Source: Volvariella volvacea V23 (Eukaryota; Basidiomycota; Agaricomycetes; Agaricales; Pluteaceae). Taken from it: a DNA stretch of 64,000 nucleotides. A program made the translations under genes and the position numbers. The stretch spans positions 781,651 to 845,650 of the forward strand of contig KB722736.1 in NCBI GenBank assembly GCA_000349905.1, read 5' to 3'. Numbering within the stretch: position 1 is the first letter of the stretch; every line of letters begins with the position of its first letter. Below the pieces are notes generated by a model. The model searched no databases. It had not been told where the DNA came from and saw only the letters and a program-made list of their open reading frames with translations. Positions 50,473 to 63,590 of the stretch are shown in pieces.

Positions 50473-51302
50473 CTAAGCCGATCGTGCAGCCTCAATTCGC
50501 TTTCTTGCGATCTGTCGTCGGTTCAAGCCAGCAAATGGTGAGGCGACAATCTTGTCCGTGGCCTTCTCAACTTCGACATCGGAGGCCGCCAGAATGATTT
50601 CGACATGAGTGGGGTGTCCTTGATAGGGGTTGATACGACCGTGTGCACGGTATGTGCGCCGGCGGGTTTTCTGGAATCTGGTTAGTATCACGACCTTTAA
50701 TGGATGCAGTAGAGCGTACAGGAGCCTGTTGGACGACGATGTTCTTAATAATAAGATCCTCCACATCCAGGTTTTTGACATCGGCGTTAGATTCAGCGTT
50801 CTTGAGCAGTCTTGTAATGAATTTGACGGACTTCTCAGGCCAGCGACCTATACAAAAGTCAATCGACCATATATATGGATCGTCCACCCGAACACACCTT
50901 GAGTTGCCTTGAACTCTTTTGCCTGACCAGTTCGTCCTACACCTCCAGAGAACCTTCTAAAAGGAATGACCCGCTTGTGCTCCTTTACGGCGTTGAGGTA
51001 TTCGTATGCCTTGGTAAGTTTGAGGCCTTGTGTTGTAGCCTAGAGTCAATTACTGCTCCAACTTCTAGAATTTCCCTCACCTGTGAGGGCCGCCGCGACT
51101 TCCCGCATGTTCTTGAAGTGTGTGCGGAGGTATTCTCCGCGAGCGCGGGATGCTAACCCAAGGTCAGGTTTGGTGCTTTCGACTGCACTGAAACGCACTT
51201 TTTTCAGGATTTGTAGCGAGGGCGGCGGCGGCGTAGCGAACTATAGAGATATCCCATGAGTTTTTTATGTACGTGTCGGGAGGACCAGCAGCACTTGCCC
51301 AT
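50473..51302 (-). CDS. RPL17: 60S ribosomal protein uL22 (RPL17)
   Basis: Cytosolic large-subunit ribosomal protein lining the exit tunnel. The first exon is only ATGG (Met at 51302), joined by a GC-AG intron (GCAAGTG..CTATAG) to VRYAAAALATNPEK. The next intron leads to TSRARGEYLRTHFKNMREVA. Then come LKLTKAYEYLNAVKEHKRV, IPFRRFSGGVGRTGQAKEFK, GRWPEKSVKFITRLLKNAES and LIIKNIVVQQAP. The last exon gives KTRRRTYRAHGRINPYQGHP and RIEAARSA, with TAG at 50473. Strong match across the whole family length. Many introns for a short gene, as is usual for fungal ribosomal protein genes. It diverges from RICTOR. Confidence 0.95.
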
Positions 51303-51544
51303 GTTGATGTCTTGACGTTGTCGAGCACGTTACCCAATGAATATCTTGTGGGGTGAGTGGTTGTGGCTTGAACCTTAATTGTACAGGTCCGGAAGTTGCC
51401 GATAAGAAGATTGTCACGCTGTTACGGTAGTACGCTTGTGCAGTTGCTTTAGTTTCTCGAAATGGTGTACAGACTCAGCCACATCGATTGTCGAATGCGT
51501 ACCAGAGCACAGCGCTGTATCTCTTTCTAAACATTGCTGTTGAG

Positions 51545-54500
51545 ATGCTGGCTCTTGTACGAGATCTGTATGAAGGCTGGCTTGGAAGACGGCAAGTCAT
51601 CACAACTGAACTGGTGTCCCAGTCTGCTCCACGACTTGCTAGTTTCAAGGGGCATGATGCCCATTTGCAGTGCTTGTGGGACATTGCTAAGATCTCGTCA
51701 AGATCTGCTGCCAACGTCATTTCGATTTTGGTACATTACAAATATGAGCGTCTAAGTGTGGGAAAATCGGGATCCTTTCAGGCGGTTCAGGGAGGTGCCT
51801 CCAATTACGACTATCGGCACTGCTTATGGTTCGACGCGCTTCAGCGCACGGCGTTGATTAAAATGCCCACTCATCTCGCACGACCCTCTGTTCCCGGTCT
51901 CAATGCCATATCACTGCCCATCATGGCGCTCCCGGGAGTTCAGGATATCTCCCTCACTCTGGATGAAGAGGGCAAGGATCCTGCGGAACAGGTGAGCAAC
52001 AGCAGCTAGTGAGGCAATTTAATGGAAACAACACTCACCTTGGCATTTTGATCACAGCTGAAAGTCCTCAATAGGGAGCTAGTCCTAGAGAACCGGATAA
52101 AAGAAGGTGCAGAGAACTTGCTTAACATGCAGCTCGCGGTGAGTTCATCTACATGGCATGCTATTCTTTCGTGTCCAACATCATGTCAAGCCCCCTTTGC
52201 GGCATAAAGTAGAGTCAGAGCTCAATGAAGCAAGGAATAAGATTGAAGCACTCACGAAAAAGATTGACATACGTGAGTTCTAGTTTGCGGTGGTTCGCCA
52301 AGGGAGATCAACATGTCGCTTTAGACACATCACGAACTAAGTTGAACGGGAATAGTGTGGTCAAACAGGTGAAGGTCGAGGAAACAAGTAAGATCACTCA
52401 TAATGTTTCTGTTGAGTCATCTCACTGTTCATCGAGATGGCGACGACTTCCCCACTGCACTTCAAACCGCCAATGACCACATCAAGACCTTGGTGAACCT
52501 TTCCCAAGGCCTTTCGCCTGCTCCAACCACCTCGCCTAACGAGGCGCCACGAAGATCATCAGATAATACAGACTCGGACCGTCAAAAAATTCAGCTCATG
52601 AGCAAGGTCACTGACATCCTACGTCGTTATCTACGCGTCCGCTACGAACTCAACCCAAGTGAAGTGATGCAAGCGTGCGTACTGTGCATAGGGTGTAAGG
52701 GTACACGCTGACTACGAGCCCAGCACGATTCCTTTCCTGGCTGATCAGTGCTCGAAGCAGTGTCGAGCGGCTGCCTATCGCCTAATACGACACTCACTAG
52801 CAGATGCAGATAGTGTGCGACGGCTTGATCCAGGGTTGGATTGGTTTATTGTCAAGTACGTGTGTGTTTAATCGGTTTGGGACAACAGGTGTTAATACGA
52901 GTAGAACTCTGCATCGCGACCCAAAACATGCCGTCGAAAAGGAGCAGGCAATAAAGCTGATCCGGACAATAATTGATGTAGGCACAATACGCAAGGACTC
53001 ACCCACAACCGGAGACACGGGAACAGTCCCGCTTTCAGAACCTGTCGTGAGGGCGTTGGTCGCAGTCGCAGAACACATTGACGATCCATTCATGGCTATC
53101 TGCACTCAGACCTTGATTGAGATTCGTGAGTACGCTTTGCTATTTGTTACTTCTCTTTGCTAACCTATTCTAGTCTTGATTGATATCGACCTTGTTAGTA
53201 GGACGGGAGCTCTTCGTCATCTTCTACATGTGCTTGCGGATGGTCCTATGGTGTTAACTACATTAGTTGCCTCCGCTTTGCTTCATATCGTTGATTCGCC
53301 TCGCACACGAGCTTATCTCCATGTGGGGATTGACTTAGAGGTTTGTTTGCCCATTAAATATGCAGAAATGGTATTTATTGGCTTTTAGCTTGCGCTATCC
53401 GCCGTCACGGATGCTTATGGGAAACCCACTGACTATGCCGATCGCATGCGTGCATGTACTAAACTTATACAACTCATGTTGCGCACCTGGAGTGGTTCGT
53501 CTTGTCACAGGCATCACCTACTATTCGGTTCTAACCTGATATCAGGTTTAATGTACTTTTGCATGGATGGTATGCGTGCTATCCGATCACTCATCAATAC
53601 CCTTCGTATACCCTCTCTTCAAACACGGGTAAGTATTGAACGCTAAATTTGTTATGATAGGCCTAGGGGCTAATACTTGGAAGGATATCGTTCTTGACAT
53701 GTTTTTCTCTCTCCTTGACATCAAAAGTACTGGCTGGTCGCAGCCATTCCTTGATGGACGGCGCTTAACAAGTAAGGAGGGTCCTTTATGGACAAGTTAT
53801 AGCATGCTTACGTATAGAAAGTATATCGAAGGAACAGAGTTGCGGAACGACAATCGGAACCTCAGAGCCCTGAACCTACACAGGCTACACTTAAACTGAC
53901 AGATCAGTACTACGCCTTACTGCTTTTAATTTTCCACAACGCTGGTCTTTATGACGTAGGTTTCATGTTGCACCACTTTCAATCACACTCAAACCCAGGT
54001 TAGGCGCTTACGATGATATTCCAAGAAACAACAACGGGCAGCAGTCTATCTCGAAAAGCCACACTCCTATTGTCCGAAATGCTTCAACTTGCCAACAGGG
54101 TACTGCCATTGGAGGTGGCTGCTCGACTGCAGGTCGGTTGTCTCGTTTTTCACATTGATTCCTATTTATGCTTTGTCTGCAGACTGTACCTGAGTTATTC
54201 AGTATGGCTGCAGATTTTTCCAATGGTGTAAACCGCATCGTTGGGACAGCAGCGATGTCTGGAATCGATAGTCTTAATCGGAACAGGATGAGATTAGACG
54301 CACCTGCGATAGCCAAGAACAGTCGACCGAGGTTTGTGCGCGATGACTATAGGCACGGCCACTGATTTTAACATGACCCAAGGGCGAATTCTGCTGAAGA
54401 CGTTCTACGCCGGGGCCAACGACAGGTTGAGCAAGCGAGATACAAGCTCAACATGCAGATGGAGGACAAAACCTATCAGACCATGATCTCCGAAACACAA

Positions 54501-57074
54501 GTGCGTTGAATTCCACAAGATGCGATTCAATGCTCACACTTTCCTAGCTCATGGTGACGAAAGACTACACAAAATGGAATGTTGAGTTGCTGCAAGAGTT
54601 AGTCGATGGCCCTCTCCTTCACCACAGGCGCATGGAGGAGGCCTTGAAAGTCAACAGATTCATTCGTCGATTAATGGGCTTCTTCTATCCATTTAGTCAT
54701 AGGTTCTCCGATCTCCCGAGATACAAGGTTCATTCAACCATCCCCTTTACTAACTATTTCTGACCACCCCTTAGTCTAATACCAAATGGGTGAAGCTGGG
54801 GTGCTCCCTGTTGACGACATTGTTGTCAACCACAGATGGAGTGCGATATCTGTCAACAGAAGACCAGTTCCTAATGCAGATTACAAGATGCTTCGCTCAA
54901 TTGGACCCTGTAAGTTCTTTCATTTGCATTCCTTGATTTCTGACTCCTTGCTGTGCTAGTTTAATGGTACCTCGGACTCGACGGATCCTATCTTCTCGAA
55001 AAAGCGAGTGGCGGAAACCCTTACGTATGGATACTTAGAGATGCTTGGTACGCTGAGTAAAACCAAAGAGGGAATCGAGTGAGTCGCCTACGAAAACCAC
55101 ATTGTGAACTGGTATTGATGCATTGCAGCTTGCTCGAGAAATTCAAGGTGTTCACTGCTTTCTATCACCTCAGTGAATTGAAAAGCCGCGAGGATCTTAT
55201 CAAAGGAATAATTGAGCACCTAGACTATAACTTGTGAGCATGAATACTAACAGGCAGGACCTCTCGCTCACTATGTCTCTAGCGATGGACACCCCCGGAT
55301 AGTATTGTCGAAAGCATTAACGTCGAGCTATAAGGTGAGGACGAAAATGGTTCAAGAATCAATCTAATTCGTACATAGCATATCCGCCTATACGCTACTC
55401 GTCATTTAGGAGTCCTATTGCGCAGCTACGGCACAGCCAATATGTGGACATTGCGGTTGTTGTTGACTCAACTTTACGACCCAGCACCTGAAGTGTGCGA
55501 GTTAGCAGTTCGGTTCTTGGGTCAAGCCTGCGAATCGAAGGAGATTTTACAACTCGTTGTGGAGATGCAGCCGACTATTGATCATCTCGGAGATATTATC
55601 CATCCATTACTACTCAAGTGAGCCAGTTATTGCATTTTGACTAGGAAGCGAGCTCATTGGGGATAGGTTCATGTCCACACAAATTGGGTTCCGATACCTA
55701 TACGATGCTGGGTACATCGACCAAGAAATAGACATGTGGTTCCATGTGAGGGTGACGTGTACCACTATAGACTTGACTCTGACTCTTTTACTTCAGGAAC
55801 GGAACCTTTACTACGTCGTGCAGGTCGAGGTATTCCTTGCCAAAGCTTTTCACAGCCTAAGTGATGAGAACGACGGAGATGTGTAAGTACTGCATAAGGG
55901 CATGTAACTCGCGTTTATCTTCTCTTTAGATTTGACGGTTCCGTGCCTCCACATTTCTATGGGGAGATGTCGAAAACAGAGCTAGGGTGCCAAATCCTTC
56001 AAGAGAAAGGCCATTTTTCCGAGTTCGCACAATTCATTCGCAAGCACAGCCAGGAAAGCGAGGATGCAGATATTATCCTCAAACTAAAAAGTATACTGTG
56101 GGCTGTTGTGAGTTTCCCACCTGCGGTTTAGTAGGATTGTCGACTAAATCGCTGTATAGGGAAACATAGGCTCAACTGAGGGAGGGCTTCCTTTCCTTGA
56201 AGAGGAAGAGATCATTCCAGCTATTCTCGAAACAGCTGAGACGTCTTTGATTCCTTCGGTTAGAGGGTGAGATAGCCTAATTCGTCGTTTTGCCTCTTCA
56301 CTTATGTTAGCCTTAAGGACGTGCTTCTTCGTTTTGGGCCTGATTTCCTCAACACCTCAAGGAGCTGAGTTGCTAAATGATTATGAGTGGGAAGCAACGC
56401 TCAGCCCGGTGGGTATGCCCACTGGCATCTGTATACCTACAGATATCGAAAGATTTGTAATGGTACGGACCCCCAACTAACCCTCGTCGCATGCTCATAG
56501 CATTCAGATTCCGACTTGGAAGCCTAAATCTGTTGAGAGGGCTTTGGGTCGCTTGCTACCCCCCACGGATGACCACGAAGTTGAGGTGATAACCGCAATC
56601 CAAAACTTGGCCAACGCAGTCATAGCCAATGCAGCTTCGAGATCTTTATCCAAGTGAGTTGATTTCTACACATGTTGATTGTAAGCTTATCATAGTTTCA
56701 GGATGAAATCTCGACCCGAATACCGCGCGATATTCAGCTCTCCTGAAATGTTCTATCGGGCCCTTCATATCATCTCTACGCAACGATTCCGTCTCCCTAT
56801 TAGGCGATACATTTTGGACCTTTTTAGTGTTGATTTGAATCGGGAAACACTTTCTGCGCTTGCTGATGCCGCCAAAAGACTCAAAGCTGGAGCTACCTAC
56901 CGCCCCTCAATCGAAATGGCCCGGCTTAGTATGTTTGGTCGCCTTGGCAGAACTCGAGGATCTGGAAGTGATGAAGATGATGAACTCGAATCACCCATTC
57001 CACCTCTCCCAACGGAACAACAGCCTGTCATCAATTTACGACCTGTTAGTCGCATTATTGGCTTTGCTATCTGA
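51545..57074 (+). CDS. TORC2 subunit RICTOR (Ste16/Avo3/Tsc11)
   Basis: Core scaffold of TOR complex 2, which controls actin and cell growth through AGC kinases. Near the N-terminus an HR1/REM-1-like coiled coil reads LKVLNRELVLENRIKEGAEN then LLNMQLA and SELNEARNKIEALTKKIDI. RICTOR helical repeats follow: SEPVVRALVAVAEHIDDPFM, GALRHLLHVLADGPMVLTTL, ALLHIVDSPRTRAYLHVGID. The middle and V regions show EKFKVFTAFYHLSELKSRED, LSKALTSSYKHIRLYATRHL, LRSYGTANMWTLRLLLTQLY and FMSTQIGFRYLYDAGYIDQE. Late exons give EGGLPFLEEEEIIPAILETA and ERALGRLLPPTDDHEVEV. It stops at 57074. The start is uncertain: ATG 51545 and ATG 51863 are in one frame open from 51488. More than 20 short exons. Confidence 0.9.
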
Positions 57075-57314
57075 TTCACTTCTCGATTTCCACGCATTGA
57101 TTGGGACATTCACATCTGATTGACCACTATGTAACATTGACATACTCACCATGTGTATTATTACTGTTACTGCATTAGTTATTATCACCCGCTACGATTT
57201 GCTTTGAAGTTGGTGAATTCTATTTTCGTATGGTCGAGTTTGGCGCTGAAGTCGTGACCAAACACCATTAACCAACCGATACCCTCCGTCACGGTCTTCA
57301 CCACCCATTTGGAT

Positions 57315-58066
57315 ATGTCGCTCCTTCGATCCTGCAAGCAGGTTACTTCCATTTCTCGGCAATGCGTTATCAGGCCAGCATTTGTGGCTGCCCGCTCGAT
57401 GTCTGCGGACGCTTCCAACAAGCCCACGGAGCAACAAACTACTACTTCAGAAATCACAGTACCGCCAACTAGGGACGTCCTAGTGGCAGATGTCATTAGC
57501 GGTGCACCTGGTATGTCTGCTAATACAGGATGCATTGGGCTTATCAACGAACCACCACGTTTTCGACGATAGCCGAGTTGCGACATCGGGCTGTCCGAAT
57601 TTATCAACCCACAAGGAACACTATGCAAAGTGGCAGTGGAAAAACCGAGAGGTGGAGGGTTGATTTTGATATCCTACCAGGGGGCAATCGTTGGGAGAAT
57701 CCTTTGATGGGCTATGCCAGCTCGTGAGTCTCGGTACTGCGATATATTTGAGCAGGTGGATTAAAAGCTCGAAGTGCGGACTACATGCAAGGGACTCGTT
57801 TGTCTTTCCGAACTAAGGAGGATGCTATTCATTTCGCAGAAAAGCAAGGTCCGTGTAGTCATCCCCCTATGCCTATGTTAACTACTGACCTAGCAACCTG
57901 CAGGTTGGGACTATTATGTGTAAGCATTCAACTGGTGATCGTGTACAATGGACTAACTGCGCCTGCGTGCAGACAACCCCCGGCAACTAAGCGAATTCCT
58001 CCGAAGAACTACGCAGAGAACTTTGTTTACAAACCCAACAAACTCCGGATTCATAGAACAAAGTAA
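57315..58066 (+). CDS. NADH:ubiquinone oxidoreductase 18-21 kDa subunit (NDUFS4)
   Basis: Accessory subunit of mitochondrial complex I. ATG 57315 (MSLLRSCKQVTSISRQCVIR) starts a presequence. Then come PPTRDVLVADVISGAPG and ELRHRAVRIYQPTRNTMQSG, which is the family signature. It continues WRVDFDILPGGNRWENPLMG, DYMQGTRLSFRTKEDAIHFA and EKQGWDYYV, the conserved C-terminal motif. The last exon, after an intron near 57917, reads QPPATKRIPPKNYAENFVYK and ends LRIHRTK with TAA at 58066. Four short introns. Length about 170 residues, normal. Confidence 0.95.
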
Positions 58067-58351
58067 TGATACAACTTGGTTTAGATATACGCTCGTGCTC
58101 AATATCAAGACCTGCCATGGCAAACGAGTTTATCATAACTTAGACTACCTCTTGCGTCCGGCAAAATATATTGAGATTTCCACAAATGGTTGACTAACTT
58201 GTCCATTGGAGGAAGTATAGACTTAAGCGGTAGCACGTGGCTGGAAGTACATTTGTGTAGTGGTACCATCACGGGGAGAAGAAGCCTTTATGCCATCCTA
58301 GCTCCCGTACTCGCCTTCCCCCTTCTGTTTTGTCCATAATTGCCCTCGGCG

Positions 58352-61300
58352 ATGGGGGACCTACAAACGAGGCCGTTTTCTAGGGATTATAGGTCTGTTT
58401 GCTCTATCGCTCTCGGCAGACCCGCTGATTGACTTACATGCAGCGGGCTCGTCAATCAGACGGTCATTGGGCTCAGTATAACATTACTATGCGTAACGGG
58501 TCAAGAATTGATGAAAAGAAAGAGACGCGGACAGCCAAAAGACGATTCGACGGAGCTAGGTAGCAGGGAGTCATGGGAGTTCGGGTAGTGAGTTCGTTTC
58601 TATCCTACGGTTGAGCACTTTGCATTTATCGCACACGACGGAATCAGCTTGTACAATGGGAGGTCGTGGGCTAGGTAGCATTTCACAGCGCATATATATG
58701 CCCATTTGGCTGACATCTCGATAGACACCCTACTGCGCCAGTCACGAATGGTTGGCCATTATCATGGATCTGGGGAGTGATTAAGTTACCAGAAGCGGAG
58801 ATGAATAAACTGAGAGGTATTGATGCTACATTATACGTACGCTTTTTGCGAGGAGCTTGTGAGTGAAAATCCTCTCGACGTATTCGCAAGGCTGACAGCC
58901 TCCACGCAGTCTGGTTCACTTTGCTTCACACCTTGACGACATTCCCTATTTTATTCCCTATACATGTGAAGTTTTCCGACGATGAAATATCCCCAAAATC
59001 CATGACTCGTGCCTCCATATCCTCCCTCGTGAATACCGATACTGGACGCTCTCTACTATGGGTCCATATTTGTATTCTGTTCTGGGTCACTATTTCGTGG
59101 ATCTTGACACTCTGCTGGATCTGCCATGGAGCCTTCAGGATGCGGCAGGATAGCCTCCAGGCAATAATAGCTCGGGTCGAAGCCAGTGAAAAGGACACAA
59201 ATTACTACCCCCACCCCCACCCCCAACATAGCTTCACAGAGACACCCTTACCCAAACATATCGACTTAAAAGATGGCCTACGACTTCGTACTGTAATGGT
59301 TTCCAACGTACCCTCCTCACTTAGAGACGAGAAGGAGCTCAAGGAATACTTCGAGTATTATATGTCCCGCAAATTGGAGAAGCCTTCAATGGGATTGACA
59401 TCGTCTACGCAACCAGGTTTTTTAAACAAAACCTTTGCCTTTATCTTCAATCGCGCGAAAAGGATTCCCGATCACCTTCCTCCTATCCTGCCAGTTCACT
59501 TCAATGATGACCCCACCTATCCGCCTACCGCCAAGGGCCACGAAGACACCCAAAGCACCCCCGTCATCGAGCGAGTGGTTATTGCTCGCAAGATGACAGA
59601 GTTAGCCTCGCTGCTTGAAAGACGGGAGGAAATCCTTTGTCTATTGGAGACTGCTCATATTAAGCTCGCCAACAAGGCGCTAACCGCAGTCAAGGTGCAC
59701 ATGGAGCGGCAGCGGGAAAATGGCTCAGGGGTCCGAAAGTCGTCTGCGGGGGATGAAACCGGTGATCTTGAGGAGGAAGAGCGGATGCGCACGTTAATTT
59801 CAGCACTTGGTCCGTTTGTGGAGGATTTCAAGGTGAAATTGCCTTCAAGTGTGGGCTTGAGGCGCATCATTACTGGGCCCTTAACACAAGCATTTACCAA
59901 AGGATGCATACACCTTGGAGGCAGAGGCCGGGGAAGGTCCTTGCACGAGGGTCAGAAGGCGAAATCTTACTATGTCCCACCCATTTCTAGCCTTTCACCG
60001 ACAGATACCACGATATGGGACGCCTTACTCAGTCTTCCTCGGCATTACCTTGATCCATATCAACCATTAGTAAACCTGAACCATCTCTTCCGTGGCCAAA
60101 CTGTGCCTTCTATTGATTATTATACCACTAAACTCAATCTGCTGTCCTCGCTCATTACGGAAAATCGTGCCAAATCCGCGACCGATTTTGATCCAGTCTC
60201 CACGGCATTTGTGACATTTGCTGATCCAAACGATGCCAGGCGTGCGTGCAAGTACCTTGCTGTGCACCCCGATAATCCATTGCTTTGCCTTGTGACCATG
60301 GCTCCAATGTATCATGACCTTGATTGGCTCCGAGTAATGAAGTCATCCTTTCGAGTTGAGGTACGTGCTCGAAGTCTCTCTTGGCTCCCACACTAAATTT
60401 CTATCAGTTTGTCAAGGATTGGGTCGTTAACGTTGGCGTCTGGTGAGTCAGACTACCAACGCCGAGGGTCCACTAAACAGGTTTTGCAGGGCGTTCACAC
60501 TATTTTGGTTATTCCCGGTTTCCTTTCTTGTTGGTCTGGTCTCAATCCGAAATATTTCGCTGTTTTGGCCTAGTCTGGTTCGTAAGGCGTTTGAGGATTA
60601 TTCATATTCTAATGCACCACCACTAGAAACGGTACCTCGATAAGCACGAATGGGAGTCAGAAGTAATTCAATCATTCATACCCACCGTTCTTGTTGCTTT
60701 GCTCGCCCTTCTCATCCCTCTAATCTTGCTACTCATTGCCAAAAAAGCTCACACAATTACGACACTATCAGCTCTTCACGACAGAATAATGACGCGCTAT
60801 TATAAGTTTCTCATTGTCAACGTCCTCGTATTCTTCTGCGTTGGGGTCGCCGTGCTTCAGTCTTTCCTCCTGTCTATCCGCTCTACCGCCACGACCCGAC
60901 CTGATATTATTCAGGTAGTTGCAGACAGTTTCCCCACAGCCGGTCCTTTCTACGTTGGTTGGCGTAAGTAGAATGTCTCACCTCATTCTGACGAGCGCCT
61001 TAAAAATGCATTCAGTTATATTCACAACAGCCATGCATAATGGCTTTGAAATTGCATTGAGTACGTTAAACTATCAGTTTGACTGCGCAGCCTGTTCATA
61101 ATTTTTTTTCCCAGTCGGCGTAAGCACCCTGCAAAATTTCTCACAACCTTCTGAACTTCATGGGCGTCTTAGCTTCCATTAATTGTATACCCAAGCACAA
61201 AGCGTCAGGTGACGCCGTAAGTAAAATTCCCTGCTTATGGTGGTTATTCTGACACATTTATAGGCGCAAGCGTACTGTCGGGATTCGACCAAGGACTTTC

Positions 61301-63260
61301 AATTATTATTGTAGGTCTTGTTTTGTGGCTACATGCTTCTACTGATATGATGTATCCTAGATTGGCTCCCAAATCATATGCTCGTTGTTCACATTCTCCT
61401 TCTATTCTCTATTCTAAACCCTGTAGTGCTGCCATTTGGGACTCTTTACTTCTTTGTCTCGACAGGTGAGTGGGTATCATAGCTCATGCTAACAGCTGCT
61501 GACTACTTGCCCTAAAGGTGTAATAAAGAATCAAGTGAGTCTGGAAATTGATCCTCGTGCACGCACTCTAAACGCTAAATAGCTCCTTCGCGTTTACGCT
61601 AAAAATTATGAAGGCGATGGCCAGCTGCTCCTGATTCGGATTGTTCGATATTCTCTGGATGGTAGGGCTAAGTTAACACAATTTTTAGAGTGTGTTATTA
61701 ACTGCTTTTAGGCCTCATTTTATCACAGGTACCCATTAGCGTCTCTTTAGAAAAATTTTCATGATTCAACAAGCCATAGGCCGTATTTCTTGCATACATG
61801 GTGGTACTCAAGAAGACCACCAACGTGGGCCTTGCGGCATGTTTAATTATTATAACTACCTTCGTCAAAATCTTGTAAGTTCCTGCGTCGACTGGCCGGA
61901 GACCTCCTATGCTTACCTGTGCAGCATTACGCGCTTATGCCGCGCTCGGTTCGAGCACGATGACGTCCTGGAAGCGGATATCATATGTGGCTACAGGCCA
62001 CCGAATGTTACCGCCTCATCAGATCCTGACAACTGCACCTCTCAAGTAGAAGGTAACAGGCACGATAATATTAAGGCCCTCAGAAGTATTCGACCAAATG
62101 CTTCAAAATTCACCTGGCGACTTCCGGAATGGGTAAACTTTTCCTACGCAACTGTACAACACCGTACTCGCGTTCCACGCCGCAGACAGCCAAACCCATT
62201 TGGACCTCATACTCAATCATTTTCCCGACTACGTTCAGTTTCCCGAGATGGGGCCCCATTACCACAAAATGCCGGCGATGGCGAAGTCGTTGCTCAACCG
62301 AAGATGCCTTCTCGATCGGACAAACGCTTGATTGCAGAGCTTGAACCAGATAAAATTATTCCGAGTAACCTTCCTGACGAAATCATGCTCGGTGGTCCAG
62401 TTGTGCCTCATCCACCTCCACGCCCCTGGGACGATCAAAATACCTTTGACTTGCCCTATGATAACCCGTTTTATACCCGCAGTATTAGCAATGTTTTGTG
62501 GCTACCACGCAACCCCTGCGGTATACTGGATCTCGACGATACGGTAGATCTTAGGACCTCTTTGACAGTTGATCCATCAGCAGGTCAGTTAGGGAATTGG
62601 GTCGCTTTCACCGATTCCCCCGTGCAGATGGATATGCCTCTACCACCCTGCGATGACTATCCTAGCACCCCTGAGGCACTGCCTTCAATACGCCGTGTTA
62701 ATGGCACCGAGGAGATCGAGCTTCCAAAAGCAATAGCAAAACGCGTGCACGCAAAGGAAGAAAGTATTGAATCAACTGTGCGGTCTCATGGGCTGTCAGT
62801 GTATCGCCGAAGACTGAGCGCAGACAAAAGCGTTACGGGGACTATCCTCACCAGACGGCGCAGTGAACTCGATAGTGCTCGTCCAGTGTCCCATAGGTCC
62901 TTGTCGGATACTACCTCTTTCCGTGGCAGAGCGAGGGCAAGATCCATCATGTCAACTCTGCGGCCCCCAACTTCGCGTAAAGAGCGCTCGCGGTCGACAG
63001 ATTACGAATTTGGGTTGCGCCCTGATACGCATGCCCCAGCGGATTTAATGACAATTAACGCATCTACGTCACAGACTTCTATTGTCCAACCCCGGACAGC
63101 TCGAGGTCAAAATGTTACGACGCACCAGGCCATTGTTCACGAAGTACTAGCTGAAGAGGAACACGTGCATGCGAGCAGGCTCGAGGAGGAAGCTGAAGCC
63201 ACTAAATCCAAGTCAACTAAGTCCTGGATGACTTCGTGGATGTTTAGAAAATGGGAATGA
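58352..63260 (+). CDS. CSC1/OSCA (DUF221) mechanosensitive cation channel-like protein
   Basis: A multi-pass membrane protein of the OSCA/TMEM63/CSC1 family of osmosensitive, calcium-permeable channels. ATG 58352 (MGDLQTRPFSRDY) joins GLVNQTVIGLSITLLCVTGQ, the first helix. Then come LYNGRSWAR, NGWPLSWIWGVIKLPEAEMN and KLRGIDATLYVRFLRGAF, the family signature around GxDA. The long exon from 58921 has a second helix and the cytosolic RRM-like domain (RLRTVMVSNVPSSLRDEKEL, then STAFVTFADPNDARRACKYL). Further helices lie in short exons from 60396 to 61910 (FTLFWLFPVSFLVGLVSIRN, LVALLALLIPLILLLIAKKA). After the last helix a cytosolic tail of about 440 residues, rich in Arg, Ser and Pro, runs to 63260. 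Exon ends between 61060 and 61770 were not fully traced. Confidence 0.9.
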
Positions 63261-63590
63261 AGAGTTATGTACTCTATTGTGCGAGGATTTTCCTTTCCCC
63301 GCTTCTCACAATATGATACCTCCGGATCAATTATAGACCTCGTTACCATGAACGCATTTATCTTTACATTATCGCAATTTGTACGCGTACTACACATGAT
63401 CACTGCTTCCACTCATAGACTACGGCCACCTATGCCACTAATTCATCCCCAAATTTTCCGGACCGAGCTTTCTCCAAGTATCGGACTTCTCATGGAGCGA
63501 AAGTAAACCGACATTCAGCAAGATTATTGCGGTCTCCAAAGTATTTAAAGCCTCGTCAATGGTGCCATAGGTACAAGCAGACCAATAACG
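63261..63590. promoter_or_regulatory. Spacer upstream of the GH131 gene
   Basis: About 330 bases. A TATTTAAA at 63542-63549, some 42 bases before the ATG, is a possible TATA box for the GH131 gene. No coding region. Confidence 0.35.

Noticed and set aside
59200..59225. Short CCCCCA repeat
   Set aside because: Only a few units encoding Pro-His in the CSC1 gene; too short to be a meaningful repeat or telomere-like tract.
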